From assembly GCA_009760855.2 (NCBI GenBank), contig WPIO01000342.1:1-64000 (forward strand): DNA of 64,000 bases, given 5' to 3'. Below the pieces are notes generated by a model, which was not told the origin of the DNA, did not search any database, and worked only from the letters and a program-made list of their open reading frames with translations. The translations under genes and the position numbers were made by a program. Below, piece after piece: positions 57,605-64,000 of this stretch. Position 1 is the first letter of the stretch, and each line of letters begins with the position of its first letter. This DNA is from Cristatella mucedo. Lineage: Eukaryota > Bryozoa > Phylactolaemata > Cristatellidae.

Positions 57605-58485
57605 CTAATAGTAATAATAATGTATTTGTATAGCGCCATTGGAGAACTGAATCTCTCTCTAGGCACTTTACAGGTGCTGTATAGAAAGCTTGACCAAATG
57701 ATTAGTGTTAACCATCCGCAAGCAGCAGGCTTGTAAGGTGAAAGCAGGTACATGCACACGAAGAACGAATCACAAAGAACCACTGAATGCTTTAACAAGC
57801 CGGTGCGTTTTAAGCTTCTTTTTTGATGTCCTCATGTCAGGGAACGTTGTGGCATGGGTCGGTAGTGATTTCCAGGCTTTGGAAGCATACGAACTAAAGC
57901 CACGGTCTCCAACGGATTTGAGGTTCGTATGAGGTAAGGCTAAACGATTCTAGTCAGAACAGCGGGTTGTACCATTCTTCACCTGTTGGGGGAGTAGTTC
58001 TAATAGATAGGCTAGAGCCAGAGAATGAAGAGCCGTACAAGTAAGTGACAGAACCTTGAAGCCGATGCGCTGCTTGATTGGGAGCCAGTGCATGTCGGCG
58101 AGAAGTGGTGTGATGTGCCAACGGCGACGCTCACGACGAGCCTAGCTGCTGAGTTTCGCACCAGCTGTAGGCGCCTGATTGCACGTGCAGGGACACCAGC
58201 AAGCAGTGAGTTACAGAAGACGAGACGAAATGACACATTGACAAATGATGCATTGACTAACATGGATTTATTATCGCTGCCTAAGCAAGCCCAAATTTTG
58301 CCAATGTTATGTAGCTGAAAGTCGGCAGAATTGACCGTGAGGATGATGTGATCGTCTAATGAAAGGTCACTTTTGAACAGGACACCTAGATTACGTGCAG
58401 ATTCAACAGGAGATATGCTGGCGGAGCCGATTTTGAGCGGCAGTTTTTTCAACTTCCAATTTTTTAAAACAATGATGGTAATGGC
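57605..58485 (-). repeat. L2-like LINE 3' half, reversed
   Basis: The tail lies at 57.62-57.67 kb (tatagcgccattggagaact, gaatctctctctaggcactt). On the minus strand ORF2 gives KLPLKIGSASISPVESARNL, GVLFKSDLSLDDHI, LVFCNSLLAGVPARAIRRLQLVRNSAARL and SARNL-type segments. Gaps and stops are present. It belongs to the same subfamily as the tail at 44.4 kb. Confidence 0.8.
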
Positions 58486-58560
58486 ACCGCCCTGGTCCTC
58501 CCTGCTCAATCTATCAGCTGCTTTCGACGCTATTGATCTTGATATCCTACTTAAATGATC
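58486..58560 (+). repeat. L2-like LINE RT segment, opposite orientation
   Basis: LLNLSAAFDAIDLDIL is read on the plus strand. This is the RT segment with the first catalytic-region motif AFDxxDxxIL. It lies immediately 5' (element sense) of the reversed 3' half at 57605-58485, so it is its inverted 5' part or a separate fragment. Confidence 0.6.
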
Positions 58561-58639
58561 GGTGACTGTCTACCACGGTGGCTTGCTAAAATTATAACTA
58601 ACGCCCTGGTTCTGTCTAGGGTGGATTATTGCAATGTGT
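58561..58639 (+). repeat. Short CR1-like family 2 fragment
   Basis: The plus strand reads YHGGLLKL and then, after a stop and frame change, a LVLSRVDYCN-like segment (cctggttctgtctagggtgg, attattgcaat). It parallels LVLSRLDYCN encoded on the minus strand near 59.28 kb. Confidence 0.45.
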
Positions 58640-59345
58640 GTGTATCTCCGTCAGTAACTCCACAAAGTCATAAAGACCATGTGGGTGTTACGCAGGAGAG
58701 TTTTGTATAGCGCACTCACGGCCTAAGCGGCTTTCGGTACGCATTCGGTAGCCAACAGACTTCGTCTCACGCAACAAAGAGAAAGTGGGAAGCATAGCAG
58801 AGTTAGGAGAGCAGTTGAGGTAGTGAGTAGCATAGAAGTAGCAGTTCAGGACCGCTGAAAAAGATGTGCCATAGTCGGCAGTTGGAGAGTAGATGTCGTT
58901 GCGTAAGAATTGTGGAAGCGAGTTCCACAGTCTAGGACCTGCAGAGCTAAAGCTTCTGTCGCCAACTGTCTTTAAGCGGAGGAATGGGACAGCTAATTTA
59001 TTGTCCACACAGGACCTGAGGGCGCGAACAGGCTGAAACTGATGCAGCAGTTCAGCTAGGTACGAAGGAGCCAAGCCGTGTCGGGCCTTGTGGGTCAGCC
59101 TAAGAACTTTGCTCTGTATCCTTTGCTCAACCGGCAACCATCCTAGCTCTTTCAGCAAAGGTGACACGTGCTCAAACCGCTGGGACTTGAAGACCAGCCT
59201 TGCAGCCATATTCATAGTCCGCTGTAGTGGCATAATAGCTTTCTTTGGTAGCCCAGCTAAAAGGGAGTTACAATAATCAAGCCGAGACAGAACTAAAGAG
59301 GTAGTTAAATTTTTTACAAGCCACTGAGTTTTGGCTTGGCTACCA
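58640..59345 (-). repeat. CR1-like LINE, family 2, long ORF2 end
   Basis: The open minus-strand frame 59233-58688 (181 residues) reads [81 protein letters not shown], a long C-terminal extension ending ECAIQNSPA, stop and tail. It is the least damaged copy of this family in the window but is 5'-truncated. Confidence 0.88.
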
Positions 59346-59910
59346 AATAAAGGACTTGCAGGTTACGCAGCAGGCTAGTGAAAAAAATTAAAAATCCCAT
59401 AGGTTTAGCCATGTGCCTCTTATGCTGAAGGGGTTTCGATGACTGCCGCTCGAACAACAGTTATAGAGCAAAGTTCTTACTCCAACCCCTCACAAGGCCC
59501 ACAATGGCTTAGCTCCTTCGTACGTTTCTAAACTGTGGCACCGGTTTCGGCTTCACAACGCCGTCAAGTCCACTATGGACACTACCTTAGCCGTTCCATT
59601 CCCGAGCTAAAAGACCATTGTTGACAGAAGCTTTTGCTTTGAAGGTACTAGACTGTGGAACTCACTTCCAAAATTCGTATGCAACGTCTACTTCCTGGTG
59701 CCGAGTGTGGCGCATCATTTCCAGCCGTCCAGAGCTGCTACTCACATGCTAAGCACTTCCTCAAATCCCCTCGCGACTCAGCTACACTTCTCACTTTCTC
59801 TTTGTTGGTTTCCCGAGATGAATTCTGTGGGCTGTCGTATGTGCACGGACAGCTGCTTAAGCTTTGAATACGATATTGAAAACTTTCCACTGAATATACG
59901 TGTAATCTTC
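59346..59910 (+). repeat. CR1-like LINE, family 2, ORF2 end, decayed
   Basis: It has cacaaggcccacaatggctt, agctccttcgtacg (HKAHNGLAPSY), then gctaaaagaccattgttgac, agaagcttttgctttgaagg, tactagactgtggaactcac (LKTxVDRSFCFEGTRLWNSL), and the family C-terminal extension with REMNSVGCRMCTDSCLSFEY. It lies head-to-head with the preceding copy. Confidence 0.75.
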
Positions 59911-60044
59911 TGGCTTTGTAAAGTTACCGACCGAGCTACATTAAATTCAGAGCACTTTACATATTCACCAAAGAAGAAAGTCATAAGCGAAGGACAAAGG
60001 ACAACTTAATCGGAAGGAAAAGAGGCTCTGGCAAGCAGGAACGT
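59911..60044. other. Unassigned DNA
   Basis: A short gap between LINE fragments. Nothing recognised. Confidence 0.3.
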
Positions 60045-60650
60045 ATTTAGCTTCGTTTCGAAGGTCATCAAAATCAGATGACATGACCTCAGTCGATTGT
60101 GAGCTCCCGGCTTTGGGAGCACACGAACTAAAGGCACGGTCTCCGTAGGATTTGAGGCTGGTTAAGGCACGGCTAAACTTTCTGTTTCAAAACGACTTTT
60201 CACTCAACCAACAATAGTGATAAAAATATCAATAATAGCATTACTCTTACTAAACGGAACATTAATAGCATCCTACGATAACTTAATCTCTACATAGCCA
60301 CTCTAGGTATGCTGGAGTAGAAACATTTCAATTAGTTAGTGATAGCATACACACTGTCAGTACACATAAGAACCCAATGATAAATTGACACTGGCCAGCA
60401 ATGCTGCTACGTAACTGGAGCGTTTTAGCTTCTATTTAAATGTCATCAAGTAAGGGATTGGGTTCGGATAGATATTCCAGTGCAAAACAGTGAAGGGATC
60501 TTAAAAGGTGTGACATAACCTTAAAATGTACACTGTGCTTGATGTGGAGCTAGTACCGGGCGGTGAGAGGTGGTAAAATGTAGTAAATACTACTGTCGTC
60601 ATGCTTGCGTGCATTGGTGCAACACCTACAAGTAACGAGACCCGAGCCGT
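60045..60650 (-). repeat. Two decayed L2-like LINE fragments, reversed
   Basis: 60.05-60.19 kb matches the ORF2 end (ctttgggagcacacgaacta, aaggcacggtctccgtagga, tttgaggctggttaag). 60.22-60.65 kb starts again at a degraded tail (aacttaatctctacatagcc) and reaches the atcttaaaaggtgtgacata region. Both are strongly diverged. Confidence 0.6.
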
Positions 60651-60949
60651 TACGGGCGCTTTGTTTGTGGCCTAGTTCTGCCGCAACACCCCGCATGTGG
60701 AATCCGCAACCGCATTTCTAGTGATGGCCACTAGCTGGCCTCTCCAGCTTCTGGAAGCGAGAAAGTCTCAGAAGCCATTCGACCAGCTGCTTAGCTGCGT
60801 TACGCAAAGTGGAGTTCTAGCTACTTCGTATCAGGCAGCCTCCCCAGCCCACCACCCTGCCAGCTAGTTAAGTCTGAGCTGGCCCGGTAACAAGCTGAAA
60901 AGAAAACGCTTGTTCCGCGAGAGAGATCTGGTTTAGAGGTGAGCGAGAG
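60651..60949. other. Unassigned DNA
   Basis: No gene or recognised repeat. Confidence 0.3.
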
Positions 60950-61776
<827 letters not shown>

Positions 61777-61873
61777 ATGAGTTCGGACGACGGCGCGTTT
61801 CTGCCGACTGCGCTGCTAGTAATTTCGGCTTGCGCTTCGCTGGCTCAGAGTTTCGCCTGTCCCAAGTCAAACG
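61777..61873 (+). CDS. Putative first exon of a secreted CBM14/obstructor-type protein (partial)
   Basis: The ATG in a good context (GGCCATGA) opens a 32-codon frame. It has a short polar start MSSDDG, a hydrophobic core FLPTALLVISACASLA and a plausible signal-peptidase site after Ala-Gln-Ser or Leu-Ala, followed by FACPKSN and a split Gly codon at a clean donor G|GTGAGT (phase 1). The sequence Cys-Pro-Lys-x-Asn-Gly right after the signal peptide is how many arthropod obstructor (CPAP3) and peritrophin-like proteins enter their first chitin-binding type-2 domain. Only one of that domain's six cysteines is visible, so the family is a suggestion. No further exon was recognised in the remaining 2.1 kb, so the gene probably runs out of the window. 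Alternatives: any other secreted protein, or a chance frame in GC-rich DNA. Confidence 0.5.
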
Positions 61874-62460
61874 GTGAGTTGGCCAGAGCGAGCCATTAGC
61901 CGCCTGCAGCTGCGGTGGTGGCGGCGGTGCGAGACCGGTCGCTGCGGCTGGTGTCGGCTGCGGCGGCTCCTCCGACCGCGGCTTACTGAAAGTCTGCCAC
62001 CGCCACCGCTGCTGCGCCTAGCAGTTCTTGGTGGGCTCGCCGTCAATCCCCGTAGGGCCCTGTCGGCTTTGCTGCTTGTCCCGCGCTGCCGCCGAAGAGC
62101 TCGGACCAGCTATTTGCTGCCGGCAACGCTCACTCGTAAATCGTCCTCGGCGGTCGCAGCTTGACCCAGGGAGGTCATGTAGTCATGCAGCCGCTCGTGC
62201 GTTCGCAGCGGTGCGGTGTGACGTCGAGCTGAGGTTCAGCAGAGCGGCTGCTTCGTTCGCCGTCTTTCGCCTGTGCCTCTCTCGTTGGCGACCGGATCGC
62301 CGGCTCGTCATGCCCTCCCGCCCCCACGTGCTCACCGCTGACGTACTGCAGGGCCGACACAAAGACCATTGTGACTGCCCTACCATCATTAGCGCCCCGA
62401 AGCCCGATCGACCCGTTTGGTGGCAGCGTTTGGCAGAGCCAGTGCTGGCCTGTCGCTATG
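61874..62460. other. GC-rich intronic or unassigned DNA
   Basis: It continues the GC-rich composition after the putative donor. Long open frames on both strands reflect composition; no motif was recognised. Confidence 0.35.
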
Positions 62461-62619
62461 CTGCTGCCACTGCTGCTGCTGCTGCCACTGCTGCTGCCAC
62501 TGCTGCTGCTGCTGCCACAGCTGCTGCTGCTGCCACTGCTGCTGCTGCCACAGCTGCTGCCACTGCTGCTGCTGCTACCACTGCTGCTGCCACTGCTGCT
62601 GCTGCTGCTGCTGCTGCTG
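62461..62619. repeat. CTG/CCA triplet array
   Basis: 53 triplets remain in perfect register, mostly CTG in runs of two to eight separated by single CCA triplets, with a few CAG or CTA variants. Plus-strand frames give Leu/Pro, Ala/Thr or Cys/His runs, and the minus strand gives Ser/Gly-rich runs. All stay open, so frame length says nothing about coding. Confidence 0.9.
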
Positions 62620-63654
62620 GGCCCAGTCAATTCGCCGACCTGACGATTCGTAATCCCACAGCTCCACAGCAGGAGCGGTTCGAGGGTGCCCCACGATTGT
62701 TCTCTACAGCTTTTCACTGCCTGCGTGTATTGTACCAATCCATGGCAATCCTGGCAAGTCGACCCAGCGTGCAGTCTCTGCACAGCATACAGACTGTGTA
62801 CAGATAGCTGCCAGCTGCTCAACCCTCTAGGGCGGCCATCAGCATCGTCATCTTCCCCACATTACTTCTCACGACAGCAAGCTCTTCCCAGATGGCTCTA
62901 CTGCCTGCCACCGTTAAATGCAAAGCAGCTATCGCCTGTTAGCCATCATACCTTACCATTCTGCTGAGTTAGCTAACTGGCCTGCTGCCTTGATTGCTGT
63001 GGTTACAGAGCCCCAGCAAAATGCAAAACGAGGGATTATTCTCAGTGGATATACACTGAGGAAGGGTCGCTGTAGGCTTGTAGGATGGGAATTGATGTCG
63101 TAATAAGGCTTAACCAAAACAAAATTAAGAATTTGTTTTTAATCTGTGTAATTTACCAGTACGGCAGTTGTTTAGGACAACCAGTTCTTGAGATCATTGT
63201 CGTTGATCGGTCGGCAGCAGCTGTAGTTTTTCTTGTTCATTTTTCATGAAGGCATTGAGAAGTTGAAGGTTTTTTGCTGGAGTCAATGCAGCTTAAAATT
63301 GACCGTGTCTAAAGATTGGTTTGGCTTAATCGTTGGTTTGAAGTTGTTTCTGTGCTTAACGGTAGTCTCACTTTAGTTGAGCATTCGACGTTCGTTGGAC
63401 TGAACCGTTGTTTGTCTGCTTTTTTGCCTTTCATAGTTGGGCATATCTTAGCCTTCTTCTTTAAGATTATTCACAGGCAACACCTGTTTTCTTAAGATTA
63501 TCCACAGTCAAACGAGCAGTCAGGTTGTGTATGGGCACTAAACAAAACATAGGTATGGTAAAACCAAGCTGCCATCCTAAAACTCATCCTCTCTGGATAC
63601 CAAAGGGACCTCGAACTGCTTACGATTACACTATCGTCGTTATTTGATCGACTT
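62620..63654. other. Unassigned DNA, becoming AT-rich
   Basis: No gene recognised. The part after 63.1 kb is AT-rich with two similar short segments (gattattcacaggcaac and gattatccacagtcaa near 63.47 and 63.50 kb). Confidence 0.35.
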
Positions 63655-63742
63655 GTGCTGCTCTGATTTGGCCCATGGGTAAGGTGCTCACCTTCAACGA
63701 TCAAGGTCATGGGTTCGAGCCCTTCAGCATATGTGAAGAGTG
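63655..63742 (+). repeat. tRNA-SINE, family B head
   Basis: It has gatttggcccatgggtaagg (A-box region), tgctcaccttcaacgatcaa, and gtcatgggttcgagcccttc (B-box). The LINE-like tail is missing; a CA repeat takes its place. Confidence 0.75.
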
Positions 63743-63743
63743 T

Positions 63744-63790
<47 letters not shown>

Positions 63791-63822
63791 TATATATACA
63801 TACATTATATATATATATATGT
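63743..63822. repeat. (CA)n then (TA)n microsatellite
   Basis: About 45 bp of CA followed by TA-rich repeats, at the truncated end of a SINE-B copy. Confidence 0.92.
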
Positions 63823-64000
63823 TAGAACTCAGGGACCGAACATTCACGTATCTTTGAACAAAACTTGAACTCTACTAAACCAGCAAACCTAGGAGGTGAA
63901 ATTAAAAAAAAGCAGAATGTTTAGTGTATAGTGAATGCCCACTTCATTTTGAAAGCACCTCGAGCTGCTTGTGGTTTTCTATATCGATCCTTGAAACAAA

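Noticed and set aside
62028-62822. Long open frames of 259 codons (plus) and 215 codons (minus)
   Set aside because: Openness comes from the CTG/CCA array and high GC content. The parts outside the array have no motif, and the frames lie antisense to each other.

Overview
The window is nuclear DNA of an animal, most likely an invertebrate with a repeat-rich genome. The evidence is two conserved animal genes with GT-AG introns and conserved reading phases, plus many decayed non-LTR retrotransposons of the CR1/L2 kind, tRNA-derived SINEs, long dinucleotide microsatellites and a satellite-like repeat of about 171 bp. A putative first exon near the right end encodes a signal peptide followed by a Cys-Pro-x-x-Asn-Gly start. 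That start is typical of chitin-binding (CBM14) cuticle or peritrophin proteins, which hints at an arthropod or related ecdysozoan. The sequence alone does not settle the lineage. No bacterial operons, CRISPR arrays or rRNA genes were seen.

Layout. 1-20 kb is almost entirely repeats and unassigned DNA: CR1/L2 fragments in both orientations (two of them structurally informative), several tRNA-SINE copies, one 171-bp tandem array (2.2-3.9 kb), an R2-like reverse transcriptase remnant, a gag-like remnant and a broken exon of an acid-sphingomyelinase-like phosphodiesterase (6.4-6.6 kb). 20.2-36.2 kb holds the best genes. Ribosomal protein eS25 (RPS25, four exons, minus strand) lies head-to-head with EI24 (nine exons, plus strand, 340 residues), with 209 bp between the start codons. 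EI24's long introns are packed with SINEs, L2 pieces and a dead Tc1-like transposon. 37.6-39.3 kb is a second 171-bp array whose last unit is inverted.

41-50 kb contains a 345-bp CT tract, a CpG-rich stretch and a two- or three-exon gene that I cannot assign to a family (43.1-50.2 kb, plus strand). Its 6.2-kb intron is filled with repeats. 50-61 kb is again microsatellites, SINEs, LINE fragments and unassigned DNA. 61.1-62.4 kb is GC-rich and carries the putative signal-peptide exon (61.78 kb), followed by a CTG/CCA triplet array. The rest of that gene would lie downstream or beyond the window.

How the parts work together: the only functional arrangement I can argue for is the RPS25/EI24 pair, which probably shares one short bidirectional promoter. 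On the repeat side, one SINE family ends in the same 3' tail as the L2-like LINE, as expected if the LINE machinery copies it, and its tails are repeatedly followed by AT/GT microsatellites.
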